Positions 23,789 through 35,655 of a stretch of 64,000 nt of DNA are shown here, piece after piece. The stretch's first letter is position 1. Each line of letters opens with the position of its first letter. This DNA comes from Pilatotrama ljubarskyi. Taxonomy: Eukaryota > Basidiomycota > Agaricomycetes > Polyporales > Polyporaceae. The translations under genes were made by a program, and so were the position numbers. The stretch spans positions 540,012 to 604,011 of the forward strand of contig MU277672.1 in the NCBI GenBank assembly GCA_022385805.1, read 5' to 3'. Under the pieces are notes generated by a model. The model ran no database searches. It was given only the letters and a program-made list of their open reading frames with translations, and was not told where the DNA came from.

Positions 23789-25643
23789 ATGGCTTTACCA
23801 GAAGCGCTGAGTACAAGAGCCCAGCGGGCATTCATGGGGACTGGTATGTTGCACTACCGTGAGGATTATATGTTCGCCTGAATGCTCATCCGCGCAACCC
23901 AGTTCTCTTTCGTCAGTGTTACCTTACAGGGCGAAGTGTGGCGCCGTACTGAACTCCGGGTCTGCATTCGCAGAGTCGATCGTGGTCATCGTTATGGTCG
24001 CGATCGTCTTCGGAAAGGTGGCCGATCATGTAGATTTTGACCTCGCGCGGTACAAGGTATGTCTGTGCGACGTATGAGTTCGTATGCATTGGTCTCATGG
24101 TAAGCCACACAGACCGTCCCTTGTTACTTGGCTCTGTTCATCCTCGCAGAGTAGGTCCTGTGCTCTGCGTTGCCCCTCTGTCTGCTCACTTGCGTAGAAT
24201 CTTTGAACTGTTCATGGCGTACGACGCACTACGGTTACGCAACATCATCCAGCTCGTCGGCATACTCAGTGAGTAGCGTGCACCCAATCTATGCCCCGCT
24301 CTCACGCAGGCGAACCGCATGCCGCATCTCCAGTGTTCCACTCGGCGCTCCTTGTCATGGCCTCGCTCCAAGTGCACGAGACGCATTCCGCCTTGGTGCA
24401 GAATCCAAGCGCGAATTGGACGACGGACTACATTGTGCGCATTTTTAATTCCCTTATGCCGATTATGTCCCAAACATTCCGGCTGTTTAGAACGGTGGAG
24501 GCGCCGGGACGCTCTGGCAGAGCGTGCTTCCCTTCCTCATTGTATCCCCGGTCGTGATTGGCGTTTCCTGGCTCGTCATGATCTTTTTCGTGCGGCAACT
24601 GTACCATGAGTTTGGGTGCGTTCAGGGCTATTCCTCGATGCACCACACGGTCCTAAACTTGTTCCAGCTGGGCTATCTTCCATATCGTCGGAGCGAACCC
24701 TGCAGCGAAGAGTGAGTACTGCATGATGCGCACGTATCAATCTACTGGGCTGAGCATATCTCTAGCGATGTACCAGTTCTATCAGGTCATGATCTGCCTG
24801 CTCAAATTCGACTTCTTCGCCTTCATCGGCGTTACAATGCAGGTATGGATGGCAAGTGTACCCCGACTGGAGCAATTTCTGACATCCTAACGCACTCAGT
24901 TGCTCATCGTTGTCTTGCAAAGGAACACCGCCGAATTTGGTCTCACGATTGCGGCTATTCCGATCGTCATGGTCCTGCTGATCGGTGCAGGTCTGGCTGT
25001 GCAGCGCGAGATCAAGTGGTATGTTTACACCGTGCGGTGAACGGGTGTAGTCTCACTTATTTCTCCAGGCTCATGTCAATATCCCTCGTGCTCATGTTGG
25101 CCGCAGAGTCGTACTGTGAGTCGCTCGCGGTTCTACGTTCTGACCTCACCTGATACTGACTGTGATCATAGTCAGTGAGTCAATAAACGCAAACTGCGGC
25201 TCTCATGTGTTAATTTGCAATAGTCTACAAGCTCGTGCGTTTCTACGAGCCCGCCTCAAGGGAACAGTACCAGACCGTGCGCGCAACGCTTACGACCTTC
25301 AGTACGTTCTGCCTCCATTGCGTCTGCTCTTCCTCCGAACAGCCCGGCTCACGTCACCCTAGCAATAATCGCGTTCCTGCTGCTCTTCGCGACGTTCGCG
25401 ATCGGGCTGCGGTGCTTCGCAGACTTCGACAAGGGCCTGCTAAAAAGCAAGCTGCACGGTCAGTCTTACAGACCTGTTGGCCAGCCGTACAAGTCGAGCT
25501 TATTTGGTGATTGCCCCTTCCTTCCAGATATCACCTTCAGGCGGCGATACTCATCATCTACTCATGGCACGGCAGGCGCGAAAAAGGAGGACGGCGGATA
25601 CGGCTCGGGGGCGCCACTGGGCCCGCGCGTGTCGATAGAGTAG
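23789..25643 (+). CDS. Polytopic membrane protein, basidiomycete family of unknown function
   Basis: About eleven short exons encode a protein with seven or eight hydrophobic helices. It starts MALPEALSTRAQRAFMGTG. Membrane segments include SIVVIVMVAIVFGKV, HSALLVMASLQV, LPFLIVSPVVIGVSWLVMIFF, LKFDFFAFIGVTMQLLIVVL, IPIVMVLLIGAGLAV, SISLVLMLAAESY and IIAFLLLFATFAIGLRCF. The loop motif YQFYQVMICLLKFD and the segment RCFADFDKGL resemble an uncharacterised membrane family I associate with Agaricomycetes. The cytosolic-looking tail is Gly-rich and ends GPRVSIE. No transporter signature is visible, so a receptor-like role cannot be excluded. It lies between the SET gene and a convergent GPI-protein gene. 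Confidence 0.75.
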
Positions 25644-25923
25644 GCTGCGCTCGAGTGCTACTATCTCCCGTGCGTATCCTTCTTATGCTCTCGCTTGTCA
25701 CGACATGTCACTTCTTATACCACCTGGATTGGGTACTCGTTCGATGGTTGGATGGTTGACTTCACGCGATGGACTTCCTCGGAGCCTCACGGGGCTAGTG
25801 CTGCTGTCGACTAGCCATTTCTGCTATACCGCTACGTATTTATATTCTAATCGCTTTTGTACCACCCTACGTGCGCAGAAGACTATGCACTGCTGGTTGT
25901 CGCACGTGCGCGAATGTTTGCGT

Positions 25924-26833
25924 TTAGAGCAGCATCGAGAAGATTGCCAGTAGTGTCAGGAGCGGAGAGCGGATGAACGCTGCTGCTGAATTGCTTCCTG
26001 TGGCAGAGGGCAACGCCTGAGTTACCGATGTTCCGTCCAGCCACGGAGATTGCGGTGGAGGAGAGGACAGCTGTGGGAAGTCCTGAAGGGTGTTGGTTCC
26101 ATTATTGCACGGATCTGTTGGGTGGTCATTCATGACCATTACCCTGCCAGAAGTGGGTCATTCGTCATCGTGGTCAGTGGGCGAGAGGCTAAAGCCACGC
26201 ACGAGATCGGCGTAATGGAGAAGAACGGCTGGTCGTTGATATGTGAGGCCTCATAGAAGGTCAACTAGGAGACAACCATTAGCTCGAGTCCGGACGCTGT
26301 CGCATAGAGGACGTGCGTACGTTGTACGACCCTGCCGGGATGCAAGTGGACACGTTATAGTCAAAATGCTTCACTGTGCTCCCTTGTTCTTGGGTGAGCA
26401 GGCCAGAACCGGTCGAGACGGTCAGATTGAGCTTCGTCTGGTAAGAGACGAGGTAGATCTCGAGGCTATCGAAACGGGTGGGCTTGTTGGATCCGGGGAT
26501 GGATGCGCTCTGGTCAAGCTTGCCGTCACCGGAAATCTGTAACGCATTGTGTTCAACATAAAAGGACGTCTTTGCCACGTTTCTGGACGTACGTCGATGG
26601 CAACCTGGGTCACCGACCCGGCATGTAAGGGACTGGATGCAAGGCAGTACTACTGTCAGTCGATACTATGGTAACCCATTCATGAATGGCAGACTGCGCG
26701 ACCTATTTGGAGCGGGCGCATCGACGATGGCGAGGCCTTGCGTGAATACCTGTCCGTTCACTAGCGTCTGCGCGCGTGCGCTCAGCGAGGTGATGACGGC
26801 GAGAATGCTGGAGAAAATGAGCGTGGCGTGCAT
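25924..26833 (-). CDS. GPI-anchored cell-surface protein of unknown function
   Basis: Minus-strand gene of about five exons. The start MHATLIFSSILAVITSLSARA is a clear signal peptide. Joined exons read FTQGLAIVDAPAPNSPLHAG, SVTQVAIDISGDGKLDQSAS, RFDSLEIYLVSYQTKLNLTV, GSTVKHFDYNVSTCIPAGSYN and LTFYEASHINDQPFFSITPI. The C terminus is Ser/Pro-rich and ends with SNSAAAFIRSPLLTLLAIFS and MLL, a small-residue cleavage site followed by a hydrophobic tail, as needed for a GPI anchor. The pattern suits a beta-sandwich surface protein widespread in basidiomycetes. It shares a promoter region with the divergent DNAJC9 gene. Exon edges are inferred from frame and splice signals. Confidence 0.78.
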
Positions 26834-27024
26834 GGCTGGAACAGCTTGCTGGGACGTTTGCGACGACGAGGAAAACCGTCGTGGGGGTTTATGACACAAT
26901 CCATCTTATAGCTTTCTCCGTAAAACGTCCGGGAGCCTTCCGCATGGTACCTGTTTCCCGGCAAGAGGCCACTGGGCGGCGATGGCAACTGTTCAGGAAC
27001 GCAGTCTCTATAGGCGCCCGTTCA

Positions 27025-27079
27025 CACGCGTTACGGGCGCTACCCGAGACGCGTCCACGCGTGATGCGTGACAGACGCG
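27025..27079. promoter_or_regulatory. Cluster of four MluI cell-cycle boxes
   Basis: ACGCGT occurs at 27025-27030, 27048-27053, 27056-27061 and 27074-27079, ending 43 bp before the DNAJC9 start codon. ACGCGT is the target of MBF-type (Mbp1/Swi6, Cdc10) complexes that drive G1/S transcription in fungi. Four copies in 55 bp is far above chance. Confidence 0.75.
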
Positions 27080-27122
27080 TCTCTTCCTCGCTCACCACCA
27101 TCACACCCTCCCAGTCTTAGAC

Positions 27123-28269
27123 ATGGACGACCGCGAGGACCCCATCGCCCAGTTCTTCCCCGACCAAGACTCGGTCGACCTCTACGACGTGCTCTCTCTG
27201 AAGTCACACGCGTCGCCAGATGATATCAAGAAGGCCTACCGGAAGCTCGCGCTCAAGTACCACCCTGACAAGCATTCCGCCTCTAGCGAGGAGGCGAAAG
27301 CTGAGGCCTCGCTCAAGTTCCAGCAGCTGGGCTTCGCGTATGCCGTGCTGTCCGACGAGAAGCGACGGAAGCGGTATGACTCGACGGGCAAGACGGACGA
27401 GGGCGCCGACTTCGGGCCTGGAGAGGACGGGTGGGAAGCGTACTTCGAGGAGCTATACGATCGCGTCACGCGAGACAAGCTGGATGAGATGAAGAAGGAA
27501 TACCAGGGTGAGTCAATTTGGGTACACCCCGTCACCCTGTTGATAACATCCCACGCCTAAAGGTTCCGCGGAGGAGGTGGCGGACCTAAAGAAAGCGTAT
27601 ACCGACACCGAGGGCTCCATCGAGGACATCATGACCCACATACCCCATTCTACCCATGATGACGAGGCACGGTTCATCGTCGTGATCACGGACCTCATCA
27701 AGAAGGGCGAGCTCCCGTCATTGCCCCAATGGGAGTCGAGCACCAAAGACGAGAAGGCGAAGCTCGTCCGCAAGAAGCAAGCTGAGAAGGAGGCGAAGGA
27801 GGCGGAGGCACTTGCGAAGGAGCTCGGCGTGTGGGACGAGTTCTACGGGAGCGGGAAGCCGGGCGCGCGGAAGACGAAGGGCAAGGGCAAGCAGCAGGCG
27901 GGCGACGAGGATGAGGAGGACACATCAGCGCTGCAGGCGCTCATTCTGAAGAAGCGGAAGAACATGGACAGCTTCTTCGACAGCCTCGCGGCGAAGTACG
28001 GAGGCGCAGAGGAGGCTCCAAAGGCGGGGAAGAAGGGCAAGAAGCGCGGGAAGGCTGCGGCTGACGAGAAGGAGGAAGAGGAGGTCGCTGCGTCGCCAAA
28101 GAAGAGAGCAAAGAAGGACATACCCCCTCCACCCGAGATTGATGACGCCGAGTTCGAGCGGATACAGCAGCGTCTCGTTGACGGCAAAGCAAAGCGCAGC
28201 GCCGACGGTGGCGGCTCGACCAAAGCCTCGACGAAGACGCGCACTACCAATGGGCGGAAGGCGAAATGA
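27123..28269 (+). CDS. DnaJ-domain histone co-chaperone, DNAJC9-like
   Basis: Two exons (27123-27507, 27563-28269). In animals DNAJC9 is a J-protein that also binds histones H3-H4 and recruits Hsp70 during replication-linked chromatin assembly. The J domain at residues about 18-85 reads [20 protein letters not shown], then YHPDKHS with the HPD tripeptide, and ends [12 protein letters not shown] helical region ([40 protein letters not shown]) follows, matching the histone-binding part of DNAJC9. A Lys/Glu-rich nuclear-type tail contains PKKRAKKD and ends NGRKAK. The upstream ACGCGT cluster agrees with S-phase expression. The downstream F-box gene runs the same way. Confidence 0.9.
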
Positions 28270-28486
28270 TCTCCGTCTATGGCTCTGTAGACTATTGTAG
28301 GATAGTGTAAGTTTGTACGTCTTGCGTTTGTTATCTTATGTTCTCCGTTAGGAACCTCGTTTGGCGTTCTGCGCGACGCGCCTATACGCGCCGCGTCACT
28401 ACCGTGACGACAGTGTGACGATCGCGTTTTGACGCGTTGTGGCTGAGGCCTCCTTAGCCACAGGCGTCCCAGCCAGGACCTTGCGT

Positions 28487-28494
28487 ATAAAAGC
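28487..28494 (+). promoter_or_regulatory. TATA box of the first F-box gene
   Basis: TATAAAAG lies 82 bp before the ATG at 28569. Spacing suits a fungal core promoter and supports that start. Confidence 0.55.
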
Positions 28495-28568
28495 CCCAGC
28501 GAAGCCCTGAGTACCGCACGTACCTCTTCTTGCGACTACCTTGCAGATTATTCGCACCCTTACTAGCG

Positions 28569-31068
28569 ATGCCTAACAAGGACGGTCAGTCGGCCCCACG
28601 ATCGTGCGGATTACTCTACTGACGCTCACTGCCTCATCGTAGAAGGCTCTGGTTCCCGCCATGTACGGGCTCGCCGGGGAGGACTGGCGAGATTCCTACA
28701 AGTTCCTGAATATCCAGCTTGAGGTCCGTCTGCGCGACTGCGTGGCGAGTCGTGCGCTGTCTGTTAACTGTCATAATCATCCAGGTCTTCGAGGTGTTGG
28801 AACCACGCGATTTGCTTAGCCTCTCTCAAACGAGCAAGTATCTCCGTGGAATTGTGATGAGCAATCATAGCATCTGGAAAGCGGCACGGTCGAACGTGCC
28901 GGAATGCCCGGATTACCTGTCGGAGCCACAGTTATGCCCATCTGATGTTCTCCAAAGTCTGCCATGTACGCACCCTTGGCTCTCTTTCTAGGGTGGCTCA
29001 CGACTGCAGTCAGTACCCTTGCTGACCATGGTTTTCCGAACAGAACTGCGGTCGTCTCAGCTGTACGCTCTGGTATTTTTTTTGGCGTCCGTTATTGCCA
29101 ATCGTGCGCGTCGTCGAAGTACGTCCCTCCCGTGCGTCTCGCTGCCCCCGTACTGAGGTCATCATGCAGGGTTGCGGATGTCAAGAAGTACAACGGTTTC
29201 CTGAACGAGAGCAGAGCGACGACCAAAGTTGACACGCCTTTCTACGTCTGGGACGAACTGGTATACATTCCTGAGGTTGAGAAGTTCCGCGCAAAGTGGG
29301 ATGCCCTAGAAGGTGACACGGAAGGTCGCACCAGGCTCGCCAATGACAGCGGAGTGAACGTCGCTCTAAGAAGAAAGGTCGGTAGCAGGCGGTCCTTCAC
29401 GCAATGAGGAATTGCTGAAGGGCGGGCGGCTCGGGGTTGGCAGTGCGACATGCTGGATACACGGAAGGCGGAGATCGTCTCTCTCAAGGCCGCACGTCTG
29501 CAGTCGTAGGTGTTATCCATATGGCATCGGAATCACACCCGCTCATGCGTGTACAGAATCAAAGAGCGGATCCGCGCGGAAGGCTTGATGCCCGACCCCG
29601 GCTCGATCAGTGACGAGGACTTTTGCTGCTCAGCGCTTCGCGAAGAAGGCCGCCCTCCTCACAGATCGCAGTATGTCCCTCAAGTCGCGAGCCGCGCTCT
29701 CCTGCGCATACTCATGTGTGACCTTCGCACAGCTTGGCGGAACATCCGTGACGAAGTAGTCGAGTTCATCGCTCTCAAGAAGATGCAACTGCTCCGTCGG
29801 CAGCGCCAGGCTAAGTTCCTGCCTCGGGTCGTGATAGTCAGTAGGGCTTTCAAGGGATGGGCGGACAAGTGGCACGCGGAGGAGTACGACCCGGACGACC
29901 TGAAGGCCTTCGAGCGAATCAGGCCTGCAGACTGTCTCTTGATGAAAGAGATCACAGAATTGGTAGCGGGCGAGACAGACGGCGGAGTCGCGCCGAAGAA
30001 AGTGTCATTCAAACCTCCGAAGCTACGCGACATGGTCAAGCGCTGGTACGCAGAGCGCAGGCAGAACCTCAAGACAGTGCTTGTACAGGCGATCCCAGGC
30101 CTACCCATAGACATGGAGGACCCCACGGAGCTTGCGATTGCGCTGTTCGACTGTGCGGAGCCGCGCTGCCAGGCGAAGTTCATGCACTACCCGGATGTGC
30201 TTGATCACCAGTGTCTTGAGATCCGCAGGAGCACGTACCGGAGCAGCGGCCGGAGCGCGTCTTATGAGGACATCCTGCAGCAGCACTTCGCCTACTGCGG
30301 GCAAGACAGCGCCTGGGATCCTGACTGCGTCCGCGTAAACACGCGCGTGGTCCCGCGTTACGCAGGCGAGATCGTGAGGGTGTGCGGGCCGGACCCCTAC
30401 GTTGCGACTCCCCGTGCTATGGACAGGCGGGGCGCGCGCATGTGCGATAGCTGCAAAGCGAAGGGCCTGAAGGAGGACATCGGCTTTGAGGGTTTCGATT
30501 GGCGACGAGTGGTGCATGTCATAGTGTCATTCTCTTGAGCAAAGGTGGAATATTAAGCTGTCGGACGTTCGTGCAGCTGTGCCACCAGGCGAGCGAAGCG
30601 CACAGAGGCGACACCAAGCCCTGTCGCTGGATTATCCTGCCGGAGGAGGTAGAGATGCAGGTGCAGGATTTCGAGGACAAGCTGCGGGCGGCTCCGGGGG
30701 CGTTGTCACCCTACTATGACCGAGAGTCGTTCGCTTGTAATTACAAGGGGCGGTGTTGCTCTCACTTCCAAACGTGGTGTGTGGATGACGTTCTCGCGCA
30801 CCTTCGCTCAGAGTGAGTGGCATGTTGGGAAGCTGAGGGTGAATAGTCGCTGACCGTACTACCGCACACTGGTAGGCACAAAGTGGAGGGGGAGCTTGTT
30901 TTGCACACGCACTACGCCCCTCGACAGAGGCTGCTCAAGAACGATCTCCTGCATGGGACTTTCATGCGGCACATGAAGTCGGGCGACGTGGAGGTCTTCT
31001 CTATCTACAAGAAGGCAGACTCGGAGTGCAAGATGGGCAAGAAAGACAAAGGGAAGAAGGGTAAGTAA
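28569..31068 (+). pseudogene. F-box protein, first of a related pair, with two +1 frameshifts
   Basis: Multi-exon F-box gene, related to the intact one at 31502-33919. F-box proteins choose substrates for SCF ubiquitin ligases. The F-box core is VFEVLEPRDLLSLSQTSKYL and continues to CPDYLSEPQ. There the frame breaks: the sister gene continues SEPEYANLMF, while here YAHLMFSKVCH is reached only after dropping one T of the pair at 28932-28933. Later exons carry FGVRYCQSCASSK and YVWDELVYIPEVEKFRAKW. A second shift falls in the T run at 29621-29624, before FAAQRFAKKAALLTD, which matches YAALTQQQYARRAVKLT of the sister. A long tail with Cys/His-rich segments (ARMCDSCKAKGL, DRESFACNYKGRCCSHFQTW) follows and ends in Lys/Gly repeats. 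Start at 28569 is chosen because both genes begin M-P-N; an ATG at 28661 is the alternative. Confidence 0.7.
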
Positions 31069-31501
31069 ACGTACTAGGAGCATGGCGGCGGCCGCGGCAT
31101 GAAGGTGCTCGTCGATACCCATGACTGGGACGTACTACTCACTTTCTGTGTACGATATCGCAACGGTGTTATGGCTTGATTCAAGATATCAGAACGTACG
31201 TGCACGTTCATCGCATTCTTCGGCGGCTGCCTCGCGTGCCCACAGACATGGTCACGGGAGCGCGTCGTCGCGTGACAGGGCCGAATGTGACTGCGTCGCG
31301 TCGCGTGTATTGGCATAATCGGACGCGCGCCACTCGCACATCTTCCTCCGGCACCTTCCTCCTGCAGACTGCACGGGGCTACCGGCTATATCCCCGAGCT
31401 CATTCTCATGGACACATCAAACGGCGCACATAACTACGACGCTGCATGGGCGCCGGTGGCTCCGGCCCGTCGCACTGTTCGGTCGCGGAGGGTTGAAAGA
31501 C
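31069..31501. other. Spacer between the two F-box genes
   Basis: About 430 bp, GC-rich with several CGTCGCG-type words near 31240-31310. No gene recognised; presumably the promoter of the second F-box gene. Confidence 0.5.
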
Positions 31502-33919
31502 ATGCCAAATATGCCACTCGACGTACTCACAGAGGTGAAGCAATTTTGACATATACTCGGCAGAGTATACCTAACCCAGACCTGAACTCTTTCTGGGACA
31601 GATATTCTCCGTTATGCATCCGCGTGATGTCCTCAACCTCGCTCGCACCTCGGCGGCCTTTCGCGGGTTTCTGATGAGCCGCAACTCAGCTCCCTTTTGG
31701 CGCGCCGCTAGACGGACCGTCAACGGCCTTCCTGACTGCCCGCCGCATCTGAGCGAGCCCGAGTATGCGAACCTCATGTTCTTCTCGCACTGCCACGTGA
31801 GTATACTCCGTTCATCCTCCACCGATGTATTCTCACCGAGTGGCTCACAAGAGTTGCCTGACAACTAATGTCCACAACGTCATCTTCGAGTTCTCCGTCC
31901 GCTATTGCCGTGGATGCAAGAACTGGTGGTAAGCGTTTCTTATTACTTACGCTCTCACTGAGCACTCTGTTCAGCTGACCCGCTCTCAGGGTCCAGGAGT
32001 ACGGAGACTACCATGGCAGCGTTGTGGCCACGCTTAAAGAATCCACGGGCAATTACGAAGACATTCTCAATCTACAGTTCGTTGTTATCAACGATATGTC
32101 AGTGCACGACATATGAGGCTTTCTCAGAATTGTACTGAACCCAATGCCCCTACTAGCCAACGTGCCTATTACCACGATCGGGAATGGGCAGAGCTGCAGA
32201 CGAGTTGGGAAGCATTGCCCGACTACGATGAAGCAGGACGGAAGTACGTCCAGGATCGTGCTGCTGCTGTGCGACTTGTCAAAGAGGTCAGCGTCCCTCG
32301 GAAGAGTCTATAGGGGCCCGATCTGACCCCCGTTGCCAGTCTTGCGATGCCTTGTATGCCTGGAAAGATGCACAGGTGCAGGACAGAGCGGAAGAGCTCG
32401 ACGCAATCCGGGCGGAGCGTTTCAATACGTAAGCCTGAATGCTAGCCCAACGACGCACGGACCTCTGCTGACCTGTGTGGCCCGACATACAGTCTCCTCG
32501 AATTCCTGATGGCGGAGGGTTGGACCGAAGAGTTGAATATGATGCAGCCAGAGGATTACGCAGCATTGACTCAGCAGCAATACGCCCGTAGGGCTGTGAA
32601 GCTGACTCCGCGAGGTACGACGACAGTGTAGACCATCAATGTTCTGTGGGTACTCATGCCCGATCGCCGCCAGGATGGGCGAACATCCGCGCAGACGCCC
32701 ATGCTTTCATGGAAGACGTACAGAACCGCCGCCTTGCAGAAGAGCGGCGCAAAGTCCTTTACGGCCGCTTCGAGGAGTTCGGAGCCCTCCTTGCAAGCCA
32801 CTACCCCGCTAATAGCCTGCGCGCACCCGCCGAGGACACAGACCCGACGCTTATCGACTTGGCCATCTTGCCGTTCTTCAGGGATGTCCTGGACGCACCC
32901 GGGGACGACCCGCTGGAGATCGAAGATTCCGCGAACATGCGCACCACAGTCGCTACGTGGATCGGCGACTGGAGAGAGTCCTGCAAGGTCGAGCTCGCCG
33001 AAAAGCTCGTCGGAGTCGTCCCCGATATCACCGAGGTCGCGGACCCGCTCTCCCTCGCCATTGCGATATTCTTGTGCGAATGTCATCATCTTGGCGGTCG
33101 CCGGGTCGGCCCGTTACGTTTCCCCGACGTCTTGGCCCACTCATGCACGAGACGGGAGGCTCCGACGTATTCTGCGGACTTGTACGTGGCCGCAGCGGCC
33201 GAATGCGCCAATGCTGGGCCGCTTGTGCTGGACAAAATCCGGGTTGATACCGAGCGCGTGCGGAATATGCGAGCGATCATCGAGGCGCTCGGGCTGGATT
33301 ACCTGGAGGCGACGCTGGATGACTTGGAGCGCTCTGAGACGCGGTTGCGGTGTGAACAATGCAACTATCGGCCACGGGGCGACTCCTCACAGTTTACGGT
33401 CAAGGTCGAGGCGTTTGACTGGCTGCGTGCTGTAAGTCTCCGTATCTCGCCATTGGACCGACCGTGCTGATCATTGCTCTGGTTGGAAGTTCAAGCACTA
33501 CGACACGCCCCTTCGCAAAATAAACGGCCGCTCCTGCTCGTGGACAGCCCTCAGCGCGGAGGAAGCAAGAGCCGTGCGTATTAAGGAGACGCGCGAGCGC
33601 ATGCGGCTGGATGAGGAGCGTGCCCGAGGTGTACATTACCTGCGCTATGGCTGTGGCTATTGCGCGCACGACTGCGTCGGCAGTTCCGCGATGGGCTATC
33701 ACCTACGCCACATGTAAGCAGTCGACTCTACTGATCCTGAGCGTTTCTGAGCTGAGGATCTCACTCATTGTCGACAGTCACGAGATCGGCATGAGCTCGC
33801 CGGAGGCAGGCATGGGCGCACATACATACGTTCACCTCGATAACGACCCACCACAAAACTCCCCAATCTGGCTCAAGTATTATGAGGACGGAAGCTGCAG
33901 CGTTGAGCAGGCGGTGTAG
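31502..33919 (+). CDS. F-box protein with Cys/His-rich tail, second of the pair
   Basis: Intact sister of the preceding gene. Exon 1 reads MPNMPLDVLTE and joins directly to IFSVMHPRDVLNLARTSAAF, a canonical F-box. Then come CPPHLSEPEYANLMFFSHCH, IFEFSVRYCRGCKNWW and YHDREWAELQTSWEALPDYD. A long helical region with DPTLIDLAILPFFRDVLDAP and DITEVADPLSLAIAIFLCEC follows. The tail holds paired Cys segments (RLRCEQCNYRPRG; YGCGYCAHDCVG then GYHLRHMHEIG), a possible zinc-binding part. The order of blocks matches the first copy throughout. The protein ends CSVEQAV. The substrate is unknown; such F-box families are greatly expanded in Agaricomycetes. Confidence 0.8.
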
Positions 33920-34284
33920 AGTATATACAGCTGTACGCTGTACATGGACGTTACATGCCAGTCGCTACAAGCGCCATATCCTAGGGCTATGGTACTAATT
34001 ACTCTCTTTCCAAATTTTGACGTTTAAAATAAGACCTTACTACTAAATCTCACAAGACGTGGGCCACAACGCATGCGGATGCGCGATGCGTCTCTTGGTC
34101 AAGTGCTCAGCCTCGATCCGACGCAGTTGAAGGCCATTTGGAAACAGAGAGACAAACTCTGCTCTCGGCGGAAGGATGCTTCAGGAACGACGTACAGAAG
34201 GCGAGTAGAGACGGCAAAGTAGTCCAGTATCGTTACAGCCCGATAGTGCTCAATATACAATGTCTGCTAGTCACGAGAAAGACT
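33920..34284. other. Convergent intergenic region
   Basis: About 365 bp between convergent 3' ends. A/T-rich DNA at 33990-34050 is probably shared transcript-end sequence. No gene recognised. Confidence 0.5.
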
Positions 34285-35526
34285 CTACTTCCCCGCCACA
34301 TCGTCCGAGTCCTGACCCTCATCTGGGCCGTACTTCGCCATCTTGGCCATGAAGGTGTCGGGATCGTCATCAGTGAACGACTCCTCGAGGCTGTTGTACG
34401 AAAACGACGTGAACTTGACCACCCGCTCGAACATCGACTCTTCCCATGCTTTGATCGCCTCCTCCCATTCCTCCCCCTTTAGCCCCTTCTTCACCGCGTC
34501 CGCAATCGCGATGCCAAGGTCGAGCCCGTCGCGCATCGAGACGTTCGCACCCCAGCCTCCCCAGGGGCTCTGCAGGTGCGCCGCGTCGCCGATGATGGTG
34601 ACCCCGGGAGTATGCGGCCAGCGGTGCCCGACAGGGAGGTAGAACAGCGGGCGCGGGTAGATGGCGCTTTCGTCGCACAGCTGGATGAACTTGAGCATCC
34701 ACGGCGCAAATCCTGCGAACATCTCCTGGAGGGCCTTCTTCGCTTCGGTGGGATCGCGTGGAAGGGACCAGTCGAGCGGGGCACGGTGCCAGGCGTACGT
34801 GCGGATGCGCCCGCTGCCGTTCCGCTGGAAGGCAAGGATCTTCGCGTCGCCGATGACGTAGCAGCAGCCCTCGCCGACGCCCTCGTTGATGTCGTCGTTC
34901 GCAGGATCGGCGATGACGTCGGGAGCAAGCGATATCTCGACGCCGTTGACGCCGTGGTAGAGGGGGACGGCCGGGGAGAGGAGAGGGCGGACGCGAGAGT
35001 GGGCGCCGTCGGCACCGACTACAAAGTCGGCCACGGTGACAAGACCATTGGAGAAGGTGAGCTCGTGCTTGCCGTCGCCGAGAGAGCGGATGGAGGAGAG
35101 AGCGTGTCCCCACTTGATAGCGCTGGCATCGGGCAGGGCGTCGAGGAGAAGGTCGCGGAGGGTGCGGCGGTCGATCTCGGGACGCGATTTCTCGAGCGGG
35201 TCGGTGGGTCTGGCGCCAGGCTGGGCGAAGAGGACGCGGCCGTCCTTCCAGATCATCTTCATTGCCTCAGCGTTGCGGCGCGCGACTTTCTTGAACGCTT
35301 CTTCGAGCCCGTTCTCGCGGAGGGCGCGCTGGCCGCTGTCCCACTCGAGGTCGAGCGTGCCGCCGAGATGACCGCGCGCCTCGCGGTCCTCTTCGCGCTC
35401 GTACAGCGTAGCACTGACGCCGCGCTTCTGGAGGGTGAGGAGGAGGACGAGACCTGCGGGGCCTCCGCCTATGATGGCAATGCTCGGCTGAGAGGCGTTC
35501 GACGAGGTCGGAGTGTTGGTGGTCAT
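34285..35526 (-). CDS. FAD-dependent monooxygenase, Tet(X)-like (copy 1)
   Basis: Group A flavoprotein hydroxylase of the PHBH fold, 413 residues in a single exon. It has IAIIGGGPAGLVLLL (FAD ADP-binding, GxGxxG at residues 20-25), YEREEDREARG, the GTLDLEWDSGQRALRENGLE segment seen in Tet(X)-like enzymes, VGADGAHSRVRPLL (DG motif) and GVTIIGDAAHLQSPWGGWGAN (GD motif near the flavin). No signal or membrane segment is present. Such enzymes add oxygen to aromatic polyketides or quinolones using NADPH; the substrate here is unknown. The lack of introns contrasts with the intron-rich neighbours. It is tandem and parallel with copy 2, about 570 bp apart. A GATA-type site lies 339 bp upstream of the start. 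Confidence 0.9.
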   Translation of the reverse strand: MTTNTPTSSNASQPSIAIIGGGPAGLVLLLTLQKRGVSATLYEREEDREARGHLGGTLDLEWDSGQRALRENGLEEAFKKVARRNAEAMKMIWKDGRVLFAQPGARPTDPLEKSRPEIDRRTLRDLLLDALPDASAIKWGHALSSIRSLGDGKHELTFSNGLVTVADFVVGADGAHSRVRPLLSPAVPLYHGVNGVEISLAPDVIADPANDDINEGVGEGCCYVIGDAKILAFQRNGSGRIRTYAWHRAPLDWSLPRDPTEAKKALQEMFAGFAPWMLKFIQLCDESAIYPRPLFYLPVGHRWPHTPGVTIIGDAAHLQSPWGGWGANVSMRDGLDLGIAIADAVKKGLKGEEWEEAIKAWEESMFERVVKFTSFSYNSLEESFTDDDPDTFMAKMAKYGPDEGQDSDDVAGK

Positions 35527-35655
35527 CGCGGTGAGAGGTTGCAGTGTATAGACGATGCTGCTACTGTCAATGCGGGACAGGGGGAGGAAGATGTCTTGAT
35601 ATCACGACATCCGAGCCCAGGTTGTGAACCCTGCCGCGGCCCATCTCAGCACGCG

